Assembly (NCBI RefSeq): GCF_013415125.1
Contig: NZ_JACCDE010000003.1
Location: 124,001 to 188,000 of the forward strand
Source of the DNA: Vreelandella glaciei
Lineage (GTDB): Bacteria > Pseudomonadota > Gammaproteobacteria > Pseudomonadales > Halomonadaceae
Direction: 5' to 3'
Length of the DNA: 64,000 nucleotides
The notes below the pieces were generated by a model. That model ran no database searches, was not told where the DNA came from, and saw nothing but the letters and a program-made list of their open reading frames with translations. Numbering within the stretch: the stretch's first letter is position 1; every line of letters begins with the position of its first letter. A program made the position numbers and the translations under genes. Below are positions 16,780 through 25,867 of this stretch, in pieces.

Positions 16780-18334
16780 GACGAGACTCCTCAAGTTGTG
16801 GCTGCGGGTCGAAGACCTCTACCGGTTTTACCAACACGCTGGTCTGCTTACGGCCATTAAACAGGCTGGGCTGGCTCTCACCGTGGCAACCATCACCAAA
16901 GGTAAAGCCACATCCCCCCCGCTCGGGGAAGGCTTCGGTGGCCATTTCCCGATGGCTGGTGGGAATCACGAAACGGTCTTCGTAGTTGGCAATCGCCAGG
17001 TAGCGGTACATCTCCTCTACTTGGGAGACGCTCAGCCCCACGGCATCGAGCACTTCGGCATTGGGGGCGCCGTCCACATGCTTGCCGCGCATATAAACGC
17101 GCATCGCCATTAAGCGCTTGAGTGCCAACACAACGGGCGCCTCTTCGCCGGCTGTCAACAGGTTAGCCAGGTACTTCACCGGGATACGCAGTGATTCGAT
17201 CTTGGGCAGGATGCCATCGAACTCTACATGCCCCGCCTCAGCGGCGGACTGAATCGGTGACAGCGGCGGCACGTACCACACCATCGGCAGCGTCCGGTAT
17301 TCCGGGTGCAGCGGCAGTGCCAATCCCCAGTCGATAGCCATCTTGTAGACCGGTGAGGCCTGGGCGGCTTTGATAACGTTATCCTGGATACCATCCCGTT
17401 TGGCCTGGGCAATCACTTCCGGATCGTTGGGATCAAGGAAGATCTCGCGCTGGCGGTGGTAGAGATCACGTTCGTCAGGTGAGCTTGCCACTTCCTCGAT
17501 ACGATCAGCGTCATACAGCAGCACACCAAGGTAGCGAATGCGGCCCACACAGGTCTCGGAGCAGATAGTCGGCTGACCGGCCTCGATACGCGGGTAACAG
17601 AAAATGCACTTCTCGGACTTACCGCTTTTCCAGTTGTAGTAGATCTTCTTGTAGGGGCAGCCGGAGATACACATCCGCCAGCCGCGGCACTTGTCCTGGT
17701 CGATTAGAACGATGCCGTCCTCTTCCCGTTTGTAGATGGCACCGCTCGGGCAAGCCGCTACACAGGTGGGGTTCAAGCAGTGCTCGCACAGGCGCGGCAG
17801 GTACATCATGAAGGTGTTTTCGAACTGGCCGTAAATATCTGCCTGCACCTTGTCGAAGTTGGCGTCTTTACGTCGCTTGGCGAACTCGGTGCCCAGGATC
17901 TCTTCCCAGTTGGGTCCCCATTCGATCTTTTTCATGCGCTTGCCGGAAATCAGCGAGCGTGGGCGCGCCACCGGCTGGTGTTCACCGATCTTGGCGGTAT
18001 GCAGGTGTTGGTAGTCGAAGGTGTACGGCTCATAGTAGTCGTCCATTTCGGGCAGGTCGGGATTGGCGAAAATGTTCGCCAGCACCCGCCATTTGCCACC
18101 AATACGGGGTTCTATCCGGCCATCGGTACGGCGCATCCAGCCGCCCTTCCACTTGGCCTGATTCTCCCACTCCTTGGGATAGCCGATACCGGGCTTGGTC
18201 TCAACATTGTTGAACCAGGCGTACTCCATACCTTCGCGACTGGTCCAGACATTTTTGCAGGTCACCGAACAGGTGTGGCAACCGATACACTTATCAAGGT
18301 TGAGAACCATGCCTACCTGGGAACGAATCTTCAT
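16772..18334 (-). CDS. narH: Respiratory nitrate reductase beta subunit NarH
   Basis: A 520-residue iron-sulfur subunit with four ferredoxin-type Cys clusters: CIGCHTCSVTC near residues 16-26, CEHCLNPTCVAACP near 184-197, CRGWRMCISGCP near 217-228, and CIFCYPR onward with ICSETCVGR. In the third cluster a Trp takes the place of one Cys, the NarH hallmark that makes it a 3Fe-4S centre. It carries electrons from NarI to NarG on the cytoplasmic side. Its start overlaps the narG stop by 4 bp. Confidence 0.97.
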   Translation of the reverse strand: MKIRSQVGMVLNLDKCIGCHTCSVTCKNVWTSREGMEYAWFNNVETKPGIGYPKEWENQAKWKGGWMRRTDGRIEPRIGGKWRVLANIFANPDLPEMDDYYEPYTFDYQHLHTAKIGEHQPVARPRSLISGKRMKKIEWGPNWEEILGTEFAKRRKDANFDKVQADIYGQFENTFMMYLPRLCEHCLNPTCVAACPSGAIYKREEDGIVLIDQDKCRGWRMCISGCPYKKIYYNWKSGKSEKCIFCYPRIEAGQPTICSETCVGRIRYLGVLLYDADRIEEVASSPDERDLYHRQREIFLDPNDPEVIAQAKRDGIQDNVIKAAQASPVYKMAIDWGLALPLHPEYRTLPMVWYVPPLSPIQSAAEAGHVEFDGILPKIESLRIPVKYLANLLTAGEEAPVVLALKRLMAMRVYMRGKHVDGAPNAEVLDAVGLSVSQVEEMYRYLAIANYEDRFVIPTSHREMATEAFPERGGCGFTFGDGCHGESQPSLFNGRKQTSVLVKPVEVFDPQPQLEESRHD

Positions 18335-21300
18335 TTCACGGCCTCCTGAACGCTGTCATTGCCTTCACCATCCAGCCAGTCAACGTGTTTCATCTTGCGC
18401 ACTAACACGAACTCATCGCGATTTGAGCCGACGGTGCCGTAATAATTAAAGCTGTAAGAGAGCTGCGCGTAGCCCCCAATCATATGGGTTGGCTTGGGGC
18501 AGACACGGGTGACCGAGTTGTGAATACCGCCCCGCGTGCCGGTGACCTCAGAACCAGGGACGTTCACGTTGCGCTCCTGGGCGTGGTACATCATCACCAT
18601 GCCCGCCTTGACCCGCTGGCTGACCACTGCCCGTGCCGCAATCGAGCCGTTGGCGTTGTAGACCTCGATCCAGTCGTTGTCCTCGATATCGATTTCCGCC
18701 GCGTCCGCCTCGGAGAGCCACACCACCGGGCCGCCGCGGTTGAGCGTCAACATCATCAGGTTGTCGGAGTAAGTGGAGTGAATGCCCCACTTCTGGTGCG
18801 GCGTGAGGAAGTTCAGCGCCTTGCTCTTGAAGCCGTTGTCGGCGGGAAGCCGGAAACCTTTGGCTGCCTTGGTATCGATGGGTGGACGATAGACCAGCAG
18901 GCTTTCGCCGAACGCGCGCATCCAGGCGTGATCCTGATAGAACTGCTGACGGCCACTTACCGTGCGCCAGGGGATCAGCTCGTGAACGTTGGTGTAACCA
19001 GCGTTATAGGAGACATGCTCATCTTCGAGGCCGGACCAGGTAGGGCTGGAGATAATCTTGCGTGGCTGGGCGACGACATCGCGAAAGCGGATTTTTTCGT
19101 CATGTTTGGGCCTTGCCAGGTGGGTATGGTCACGCCCGGTAATTTTGGAGAGCGCTTCCCACGCTTTTACTGCCACGGCGCCGTTGGTTTCGGGTGCCAG
19201 GGTCAGAATCATTTCGGCAGCATCGATAGCGCTGTCGATCAACGGGCGCCCTTTATGCGGGCCATCCAATTTGCGATGGTTGAGCTTGCCCAGCAGCTCG
19301 ACTTCAGCATCGGTATTCCAGGCGATGCCCTTGCCGCCATTACCGATACTTTCCAGCAGCGGCCCAACAGAAGTGAAGCGCTCATAGGTGTCGGGGTAGT
19401 TGCGCTTGACTTCAATAAGCGATGGCATGGTCTTGCCGGGAATCGGCGCGCATTCGCCCTTCTTCCAATCCATCACCGCCGGCTGGGCCAACTCTCCAGG
19501 CGAGTCGTGCTGCATCGGCAGCGTGACCAGGTCGGTCTCTTCGCCCAGGTGGCCTACACACACCTTGGAGAATGCTTTGGCAATACCCTTGTAAATATCC
19601 CAGTCACTGCGCGATTCCCAAGCCGGGTCGGTCGCCGCAGTCAACGGGTGAATAAAAGGGTGCATATCGGAGGTATTAAGATCGTCCTTCTCATACCAGG
19701 TTGCCGTAGGCAGCACGATATCCGAGTAAAGGCAGGTGGTGGACATGCGGAAATCCAGCGTCACCAGCAGGTCGAGCTTGCCTTCCGGCGCCTCGTCACG
19801 CCATACGACTTCTTCAGGCTTCTGGCCGCCGAAGTCGCCCAGGTCTTTACCCTGAATGCCGTGTCGAGTACCCAGCAAGTACTTGAGCATGTACTCATGG
19901 CCCTTACCGGAGCTGCCCAGCAGGTTGGAGCGCCAGATGAACATATTGCGCGGGAAGTTCTCCGGTGCATCCGGGTCTTCCGCTGCAAAGCGCAGTTCAC
20001 CGCTCTTGAGCTGCTGAACGGCATAGTCGGCAGTAGACATGCCCGCCGCTTCGGCTTTTTTCGCTAGGCGTAGCGGGTTAGTGTCCAGTTGTGGTGCTGA
20101 CGGCAGCCAGCCCATGCGCTCAGCACGCACGTTAAAGTCAATCAGGCTGCCGGGGTAATCCTCGGCCTTGGCCAACGGCGAAAGAATCTCTTTGATCTCC
20201 AGCTTCTCGTAGCGCCACTGGGAGGAGTGACTGTAAAAGAACGAGGTGGAGTTCATATGACGCGGCGGACGCTGCCAGTCGAGGCCAAAGGCCAAAGGCG
20301 TCCAGCCAGTCTGCGGACGCAGTTTTTCCTGTCCCACATAGTGGGCCCAGCCGCCACCGCTCTGACCGATACAACCACACATGACCAACATGTTAATCAG
20401 GCCGCGGTAGTTCATGTCCATGTGGTACCAGTGGTTCATACCGGCACCGACGATGATCATGCTACGGCCGTTGGTTTTGTGAGCGTTGTCAGCAAACTCG
20501 CGGGCTATGCGGGTGCACTGCTCTGCTGAGACACCGGTGATTTTCTCCTGCCACGCGGGAGTATAGGGACGAATTTGATCAAACGAGGTTGCGCCATCAT
20601 CTTCGCCGTCGCCGACAAAGCCACGGTCGATACCGTAGTTGGCACACATCAAATCAAAAACGGTGACCGCCAGCATTTCGCTGCCATCGGCTCTCTTAAG
20701 CCTTTTGGCGGGCAAATTGTGAAATAGCAGGTCGTCAGCAGCACCCACGCCAGCTCCTTTGACATGCTCAAAGTGCTCGTGTTCGATGCCACCAAAGTAA
20801 GGGAACGCCACGCGCGCGACGCTGTCGTGATGGTCAGCCAGGCTCAGTAGCGGTTTGATTTCGGTGCCTGCGGCGTCCAGCGATTCCAGGTTCCACTTGC
20901 CCACTTCGTCGCCAGTTTCGCCCCAGCGGAAACCGATGGAACCGCGCGGAACCACCAGCTGGTCGCGAGTTTCGTCCCAGGCAACGGTTTTCCACTCGGG
21001 ATTGTTTTCTTGACCCAAGGCAGCATCAAAATCGCTGGCACGCAGTTGGCGTCCCGGTGCGAAGCTGCCATCTTCACGCACTTCAAGTTCCACCAGGAAC
21101 GGCATGTCGGTATAGCGGCGCACATAGTCGGTGAAATAGGCACTGGGGTTATCGAGATGGAACTCTTTGAGGATGACATGGCCCATGGCCATCGCCAGGG
21201 CGGCATCGGTGCCCTGTTTGGCGGACAGCCACTCGTCGGTCAGCTTGGAGACTTCGGCGTAGTCCGGGGTGATTGAGACCGTCTTGGTGCCCTTGTAACG

Positions 21301-22113
21301 TACTTCAGTAAAGAAGTGGGCATCCGGGGTACGCGTCTGGGGCACATTGGAGCCCCAGGCGATAATGTAGCCGGAGTTGTACCAGTCAGCGGACTCAGGT
21401 ACGTCGGTCTGCTCGCCCCAGGTCATCGGTGACGCTGGCGGCAGATCGCAGTACCAGTCGTAGAAGCTCATACAGACGCCACCAATCAGCGACAGATAGC
21501 GACTACCCGCTGCGTAGCTGACCATCGACATGGCAGGAATCGGCGAGAAGCCGAGAATACGGTCGGGGCCGTACTGCTTGGCGGTGTAAACGTTAGAGGC
21601 CGCCACCAGCTCGTTGAGCTCGTCCCAATTACCGCGAACGAAGCCGCCCATGCCGCGAGCACGCTTATACTGTTTAGTTTTGGCGGGGTCTTCGACAATA
21701 GACGCCCAGGCGTCTACCGGGTCTGGGTTAGCCTTCAGCGCTTCGCGCCATAGCGCCAGCAGCGGCTTGCGCACTAATGGGTACTTCAGGCGATTGGCGC
21801 TGTACAGATACCAGGAGTAGCTGGCGCCGCGGGGGCAGCCACGCGGCTCATGGTTAGGCAGGTCGGGACGGGTACGGGGGTAGTCAGTCTGCTGGGTTTC
21901 CCAGGTAACTAAACCGTTCTTAACGTAGATCTTCCAGCTACAGGAGCCGGTGCAGTTCACCCCGTGGGTACTGCGTACTACTTTGTCGTGCTGCCAGCGG
22001 GCACGATAACTATCTTCCCACTGGCGGGATTCGCTGCGTAGCTCACCGTGTTCGTTGGCAAAAGGCTCGCGGGACTTGCGGAAGAAATTCAGCCGATCTA
22101 TGAAGTGACTCAT
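18331..22113 (-). CDS. narG: Respiratory nitrate reductase alpha subunit NarG
   Basis: A 1260-residue molybdenum bis-MGD catalytic subunit reducing nitrate to nitrite. The FS0 cluster motif H-x3-C-x3-C appears as STHGVNCTGSCSW near residues 48-60, with the fourth Cys in GCPRGASYSWYLYSANRLKY. The protein has no twin-arginine leader, as expected for a cytoplasm-facing enzyme. The ATG at 22113 follows CAGGAG with a seven-base spacer; a 26-codon upstream extension is rejected. It heads narGHJI and probably the downstream isomerase and cofactor genes. Confidence 0.97.
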   Translation of the reverse strand: MSHFIDRLNFFRKSREPFANEHGELRSESRQWEDSYRARWQHDKVVRSTHGVNCTGSCSWKIYVKNGLVTWETQQTDYPRTRPDLPNHEPRGCPRGASYSWYLYSANRLKYPLVRKPLLALWREALKANPDPVDAWASIVEDPAKTKQYKRARGMGGFVRGNWDELNELVAASNVYTAKQYGPDRILGFSPIPAMSMVSYAAGSRYLSLIGGVCMSFYDWYCDLPPASPMTWGEQTDVPESADWYNSGYIIAWGSNVPQTRTPDAHFFTEVRYKGTKTVSITPDYAEVSKLTDEWLSAKQGTDAALAMAMGHVILKEFHLDNPSAYFTDYVRRYTDMPFLVELEVREDGSFAPGRQLRASDFDAALGQENNPEWKTVAWDETRDQLVVPRGSIGFRWGETGDEVGKWNLESLDAAGTEIKPLLSLADHHDSVARVAFPYFGGIEHEHFEHVKGAGVGAADDLLFHNLPAKRLKRADGSEMLAVTVFDLMCANYGIDRGFVGDGEDDGATSFDQIRPYTPAWQEKITGVSAEQCTRIAREFADNAHKTNGRSMIIVGAGMNHWYHMDMNYRGLINMLVMCGCIGQSGGGWAHYVGQEKLRPQTGWTPLAFGLDWQRPPRHMNSTSFFYSHSSQWRYEKLEIKEILSPLAKAEDYPGSLIDFNVRAERMGWLPSAPQLDTNPLRLAKKAEAAGMSTADYAVQQLKSGELRFAAEDPDAPENFPRNMFIWRSNLLGSSGKGHEYMLKYLLGTRHGIQGKDLGDFGGQKPEEVVWRDEAPEGKLDLLVTLDFRMSTTCLYSDIVLPTATWYEKDDLNTSDMHPFIHPLTAATDPAWESRSDWDIYKGIAKAFSKVCVGHLGEETDLVTLPMQHDSPGELAQPAVMDWKKGECAPIPGKTMPSLIEVKRNYPDTYERFTSVGPLLESIGNGGKGIAWNTDAEVELLGKLNHRKLDGPHKGRPLIDSAIDAAEMILTLAPETNGAVAVKAWEALSKITGRDHTHLARPKHDEKIRFRDVVAQPRKIISSPTWSGLEDEHVSYNAGYTNVHELIPWRTVSGRQQFYQDHAWMRAFGESLLVYRPPIDTKAAKGFRLPADNGFKSKALNFLTPHQKWGIHSTYSDNLMMLTLNRGGPVVWLSEADAAEIDIEDNDWIEVYNANGSIAARAVVSQRVKAGMVMMYHAQERNVNVPGSEVTGTRGGIHNSVTRVCPKPTHMIGGYAQLSYSFNYYGTVGSNRDEFVLVRKMKHVDWLDGEGNDSVQEAVK

Positions 22114-22208
22114 GGTCGATCTCCTGGCTCCTCGGAAATTTGCATACCCGACAGTGCGGGTTCCATGGAGTGGATTCTGCGTGATCGACAAGCGAATTAC
22201 TGCGTGAT

Positions 22209-22236
22209 TACCTCCATATACACCCTGTCTACCCCC
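22209..22236. promoter_or_regulatory. Cluster of near-match NarL heptamers upstream of narG
   Basis: Three near-matches to the NarL heptamer TACYYMT (TACCTCC, TACACCC, TACCCCC) begin at 22209, 22219 and 22230, spaced about one helical turn apart and 96-123 bp upstream of the narG start codon. None is a perfect match. No clear FNR box was found nearby. Confidence 0.3.
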
Positions 22237-22397
22237 AAGGTGATAGAGCGGCCAACGTAAAGGAATAGACGCTGGGTGTTGTTGAAATTACACCGTGCGC
22301 CGCGCGCCAGTGTTGGCTTTTCTCATTGCAACTTACTGAACATTCATACAACATACTTGTTTAATAACTAGCTAGCCCTCGGAGCAAAGCTCACTCC

Positions 22398-22844
22398 ATG
22401 CATCTCACCCGATTTACCGATTATTCGATACGCGTATTGATTTTTCTCGCTGTAAAGGGAGAAAAGCGCTCAACTATTAATGAGATCGCAGAGACCTTTG
22501 ATATCTCCCGCAATCATTTGATGAAAATCGTTCAGGAGCTTAGTCAGAAGAACTACGTTACCGCTATTCGTGGCAAGAATGGCGGCTTACTGCTGACACG
22601 TGACCCCGCAACCATTGGGTTAGGCGAGCTGGTACGCGAGATGGAAAATGACATGGCGTTAGTGGAGTGCTTTCATAGCGACAATGCCTGCATCATTACA
22701 CCAGCATGTCGCCTTCAACCGATTCTTAATGATGCACTGTCAGCATTTCTAGACGTGCTCGACCGCTACACATTGGCCGACCTGCTGGGCAGCCAACAAT
22801 CTCAATTGGCGCAACTTATGCGCATTCCTACCGTTAGCACTTAG
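22398..22844 (+). CDS. nsrR: Nitric-oxide-sensing Rrf2 repressor NsrR
   Basis: A 148-residue Rrf2-family protein. It has an N-terminal winged helix (residues about 1-65, with ETFDISRNHLMKIVQEL as recognition helices) and the three iron-sulfur cysteines C91, C98 and C104 with the pattern C-x6-C-x5-C. The cluster senses NO and releases DNA. It sits beside its two classic targets, nnrS and hmp, whose shared promoter region contains NsrR-like palindromes. Its stop codon lies inside a seven-copy heptamer repeat. Confidence 0.94.
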   Translation: MHLTRFTDYSIRVLIFLAVKGEKRSTINEIAETFDISRNHLMKIVQELSQKNYVTAIRGKNGGLLLTRDPATIGLGELVREMENDMALVECFHSDNACIITPACRLQPILNDALSAFLDVLDRYTLADLLGSQQSQLAQLMRIPTVST

Positions 22845-22882
22845 CACTTAGCACTTAGCACTTAGCACTTAGCACTTAGCAC
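22834..22882. repeat. Seven tandem copies of a 7-bp unit (TTAGCAC)
   Basis: Seven perfect head-to-tail copies of TTAGCAC run from the last codons of nsrR to 4 bp before the nnrS stop on the opposite strand. The nsrR stop codon TAG straddles the first and second copies, so copy-number change after it leaves NsrR intact but alters the spacing between the converging genes. Perfect short tandem repeats are prone to slippage. Confidence 0.95.
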
Positions 22883-22885
22883 TTT

Positions 22886-24097
22886 CTAGCCATCCTGCCC
22901 GTCAACGCGCGCCTGCATCAACGGCCAAGTGTAGTGCACTAGGAATATTGCGTAGGCCACGCACCAGAAGATAATGCTCAGCGTGTAAGTCCAGTGGGTG
23001 ATCTGGGGAAATAACGCTAATAGAGGTGAGCGCACCAGGGCGGCTATTAGCATTAAGCCCAGCGCCACACCAATACCGGGCAAAGTGCGTATGGGGCGGC
23101 CCGTATGACCTAGCGAAACTCTGGCCATCATGGCCAGCATCATGGTGCCCATGCCACCAATGGTCAGGGCGTGCACGGCAAGTTCAACGCGCATCAGCCC
23201 CATGAGTGCCAAGACCCACATGATAAGCCCTAGCGGAATGCAGGCGTAGCTGCCGTGCAGCCCCCAAAGTAAAGGTTCACGCCAACTATGTAACCCACCC
23301 CAACGCGCCATGCGAACAGTGTTGGCCAACGCCGCTAAGAGCATCACTCCCCCCATTAATAAAGCAGGAATGGCAACCCCCAACATGATGACCAACTGCA
23401 GCACGACTACGCCAGCCGTATTCACCAGCGTCACCCCTTCGAGCAAAGCAATAGGTTCAGGTTTGGTGCGGCCCAAACGATTGGCAGTGAACATGGCAAT
23501 CACACGTCCGCCCACTACGGTCATCATCAGTGTGATTAACAGTACGGCCAAGTAGGCGGCTTGGCGGATCAGCTCGGCGTCACCCTGCATCACCCCTAAG
23601 TGCATCGCCAGGTTAGCCGTGGCAAACAGCAACAGCACAGGTATAAAGATCAAGTTGCGCCAACGCTTTGCGGTAATAACCAGACGCGCCATAGTAATGG
23701 CGACCACTGGAAGAAATGCAAGGTCAACCGCCAGCAGCAGCCATCCTGGCAAATCCATGGGAAAAGCCATCAGCACTCTACCCAATAGCCATAGCACCAC
23801 CAGACCCAGTAGCGGCGCGCCGCTTAAGCTCGGCAATCCGGTCCAGTTGCGTACGGCAGTAAGCAAAAATCCCGCTACCACCGCCGTGGCAAAGCCAAAC
23901 AGCATCTCATGCTGATGCCAGAACACCAGGCCGCCATAAGGGCGCAGCAAAATATTGCCGTGCCAGAAGCCCAACCACACCAATAGGGACACCACGCTAA
24001 ACAGCGCGGCCAGCAGAAAGAAGGGCCGAAAAGCCAGACGCATTAATGGCAGATGCTCAACCTTAGAAGCAGGCTGGGATGAGGTGGTCGTTGGCAT
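22886..24097 (-). CDS. nnrS: NnrS family membrane protein
   Basis: A 403-residue polytopic membrane protein with about 12 hydrophobic segments. LAFRPFFLLAALFS near residues 21-34 and WHQHEMLFGFATAVVAGFLLTAVRNWTG, near 60-87, are characteristic of NnrS, a heme- and copper-containing protein that protects cells from nitrosative stress. HALTIGGMGTMMLAMMARVSLGHTGR near 307-332 is the second conserved block. It is divergent from hmp and converges on nsrR, and candidate NsrR sites lie upstream. Confidence 0.92.
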   Translation of the reverse strand: MPTTTSSQPASKVEHLPLMRLAFRPFFLLAALFSVVSLLVWLGFWHGNILLRPYGGLVFWHQHEMLFGFATAVVAGFLLTAVRNWTGLPSLSGAPLLGLVVLWLLGRVLMAFPMDLPGWLLLAVDLAFLPVVAITMARLVITAKRWRNLIFIPVLLLFATANLAMHLGVMQGDAELIRQAAYLAVLLITLMMTVVGGRVIAMFTANRLGRTKPEPIALLEGVTLVNTAGVVVLQLVIMLGVAIPALLMGGVMLLAALANTVRMARWGGLHSWREPLLWGLHGSYACIPLGLIMWVLALMGLMRVELAVHALTIGGMGTMMLAMMARVSLGHTGRPIRTLPGIGVALGLMLIAALVRSPLLALFPQITHWTYTLSIIFWCVAYAIFLVHYTWPLMQARVDGQDG

Positions 24098-24161
24098 GGC
24101 GTAATCCCGACTAAATTACTTGGAAATATGATTGTGCGCCTAGCCATCAACAAAGACCATG

Positions 24162-24183
24162 ACATGTATCAAAAATACATCTT
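24162..24183. promoter_or_regulatory. Candidate NsrR operator 1
   Basis: ATGTAT-N5-ATACAT inverted repeat (24164-24180) with a trailing CTT, resembling the gammaproteobacterial NsrR box built on ATGYATTT/AAATRCAT. It lies midway between divergent nnrS and hmp, positioned to serve either. Confidence 0.65.
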
Positions 24184-24210
24184 ATGGCTGGCGTTTACAG
24201 ACCCAAGGCA

Positions 24211-24237
24211 TTAAGATTCATTTTAAATACTTCTTAA
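24211..24237. promoter_or_regulatory. Candidate NsrR operator 2
   Basis: A 27-bp imperfect palindrome centred at 24224: outer arms TTAAGA/TCTTAA and inner arms ATTT/AAAT match the AAGA-N3-ATTT-N-AAAT-N3-TCTT frame of NsrR sites. It ends 18 bp before the hmp start codon, where binding would block expression. Confidence 0.7.
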
Positions 24238-24255
24238 TATGCCGAGGGATTAACA

Positions 24256-25428
24256 GTGCTAACACATGAGCAGGAAAAACTGATCAACGCAACCGCTCCC
24301 GTTGTGGCCGAACACCTGAATGCGATTACCCAGCGCTTCTATCCGCTAATGTTTACCCGCTACCCAGAGGTCAAACCGCTCTTTAATGAGGTTCATCAGC
24401 AAAGCGGTGGTCAGCCCCGTGCCCTGGCCAACGCTGTTTTGGCCTATGTCCAACTACGCAGCAACCCAGCTCAGGCGCGGGCCACGCTGGATGTTGTGGT
24501 CAGTAAACACATCTCGCTAGGCATTCTCCCTGAACAGTACCCTATCGTCGGTGAATGTTTGCTGGCGGCGATTGGCGAAGTACTCGGTGATGCCGTGACA
24601 CCAGAAATCGCCGACGCCTGGGGCGCTCTGTATAACGAGCTCGCCGCTCTTTTGATCGACCTCGAAGACCAGCGCTATCGTGAGTTTGAGCAGCGTCCGG
24701 GCGGCTGGCGCGGTACACGTCGTTTCAAGATCGCCAGCACCCAGCAGGAAAGTGCCTTAATTCGCTCTTTTATTCTTGAGCCCGAGGATGGGGAGCGCGT
24801 GGCTGATCACGAGCCAGGTCAGTATATCGGTGTACGTCTAACCATTAATGGCGAGCGGGTTTATCGGCATTACAGCCTCTCAGACACGCCAAATGGCCAA
24901 AGCTATCGAATCTCGATCAAACGCGAAGAACAGGGCCAAGTCAGCCGCCATTTCCACGATGTCTTACAACCCGGCGACACCTTGGAACTGTTACCGCCAG
25001 CAGGTGACCTCACACTGATTGAAGGTGACGAGCCTCTGCTGCTTGCCAGCGGCGGCGTTGGGCAAACGCCCCTGCTCCCCATGGCTCGCCATGCCTTGTC
25101 ACTTGGGCGGCAGGTCATCTATCTACACGCCGCCTTGGATGCCGAGCATGATGCTTTTAAAGGCGAATTAGAAGCGCTAGAGAGCGAGTACCCTGAACAC
25201 CTTCAGGCTGTCCGCATTCATGAGCGCGGCAACGAAGCCGAGCATATTGGTCGTATCGACCGCAGTTTATTAGCTCACTACCTACCAGACCTTAAGACAC
25301 GCTGCTATTTTGTGGGTCCCCAAGGATTTATGACGGCAATCAATAGTGCTTTGTCTGAATTGGGTGTCGATGAGGATCGCCGCCACTTCGAGCACTTTGG
25401 CCCATCGCGCCCTCTCGAAGCAGCCTGA
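24256..25428 (+). CDS. hmp: Flavohemoprotein, nitric oxide dioxygenase
   Basis: A 390-residue fusion of a globin domain (about 1-140, proximal His in VVSKHISLGI), an FAD-binding domain (about 150-255, RHYSLSDTPN) and a NAD-binding domain (about 265-385, LLLASGGVGQTPLLPMA and CYFVGPQGFM). It converts NO and oxygen to nitrate using NADH. A GTG start is used, with GAGG eight bases upstream. Two NsrR-like palindromes precede it and nsrR lies 1.4 kb away, so NO-dependent derepression is expected. Confidence 0.97.
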   Translation: MLTHEQEKLINATAPVVAEHLNAITQRFYPLMFTRYPEVKPLFNEVHQQSGGQPRALANAVLAYVQLRSNPAQARATLDVVVSKHISLGILPEQYPIVGECLLAAIGEVLGDAVTPEIADAWGALYNELAALLIDLEDQRYREFEQRPGGWRGTRRFKIASTQQESALIRSFILEPEDGERVADHEPGQYIGVRLTINGERVYRHYSLSDTPNGQSYRISIKREEQGQVSRHFHDVLQPGDTLELLPPAGDLTLIEGDEPLLLASGGVGQTPLLPMARHALSLGRQVIYLHAALDAEHDAFKGELEALESEYPEHLQAVRIHERGNEAEHIGRIDRSLLAHYLPDLKTRCYFVGPQGFMTAINSALSELGVDEDRRHFEHFGPSRPLEAA

Positions 25429-25442
25429 CACCTGTCCCCTGG

Positions 25443-25856
25443 TTAGAGCTTAGGGTTTATTGCCCTAACCCATGCCAACCAGGAAAGCGGGCTGTGGCAA
25501 ATAGCGGCCCCCATCATATAGGCGAAGATGGCCAACGCCACTAATGCTGCCAAGGCTCGCACCGTTGGCGTTGCCCCGCGCTTAATCGCAATGGTGCCAA
25601 TACCGATATAGGCCAGCAGCGCCAGTAACTTGGCGCCAAGCCAAGGAAGCTGCCAGGGCCATACGGAAAGCAATACCATCAAGGTCACCCCAAGCCCCAG
25701 CAAGGCCGTGTCGATGAGATGGGGCAATACCTTGACCCAACGGGCGTTGAGTCGCGGGCTTTCCTGCACCGACCACCAGGCGCGCACTACGAAGAGCGTG
25801 ATGCTCAGCGCAGCGGCCGTCATGTGCAGGTGCTTGATGAGGAAATAGTGCTCCAT
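25443..25856 (-). CDS. SirB family integral membrane protein
   Basis: A 137-residue protein with four hydrophobic helices and the N-terminal pattern H-x-x-H in LIKHLHMTAAALSITLFVVR, typical of the SirB family. The biochemical role of the family is unsettled; the paired His residues suggest possible heme binding. It converges on hmp with only 14 bp between stop codons and is followed upstream by a small soluble gene on the same strand. Confidence 0.8.
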   Translation of the reverse strand: MEHYFLIKHLHMTAAALSITLFVVRAWWSVQESPRLNARWVKVLPHLIDTALLGLGVTLMVLLSVWPWQLPWLGAKLLALLAYIGIGTIAIKRGATPTVRALAALVALAIFAYMMGAAICHSPLSWLAWVRAINPKL

Positions 25857-25867
25857 GGTAACCGTCC

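Noticed and set aside
18484..20067. Long open frame (527 codons) on the plus strand
   Set aside because: It is antisense to narG and arises from GC-rich codon structure; narG is unambiguous on the other strand.
22114..22397. FNR/Anr box upstream of narG
   Set aside because: No TTGAT-N4-ATCAA or close variant could be found on either strand, although anaerobic control is expected.
22834..22882. CRISPR-like array
   Set aside because: The unit is 7 bp with no spacers; it is a simple tandem repeat.
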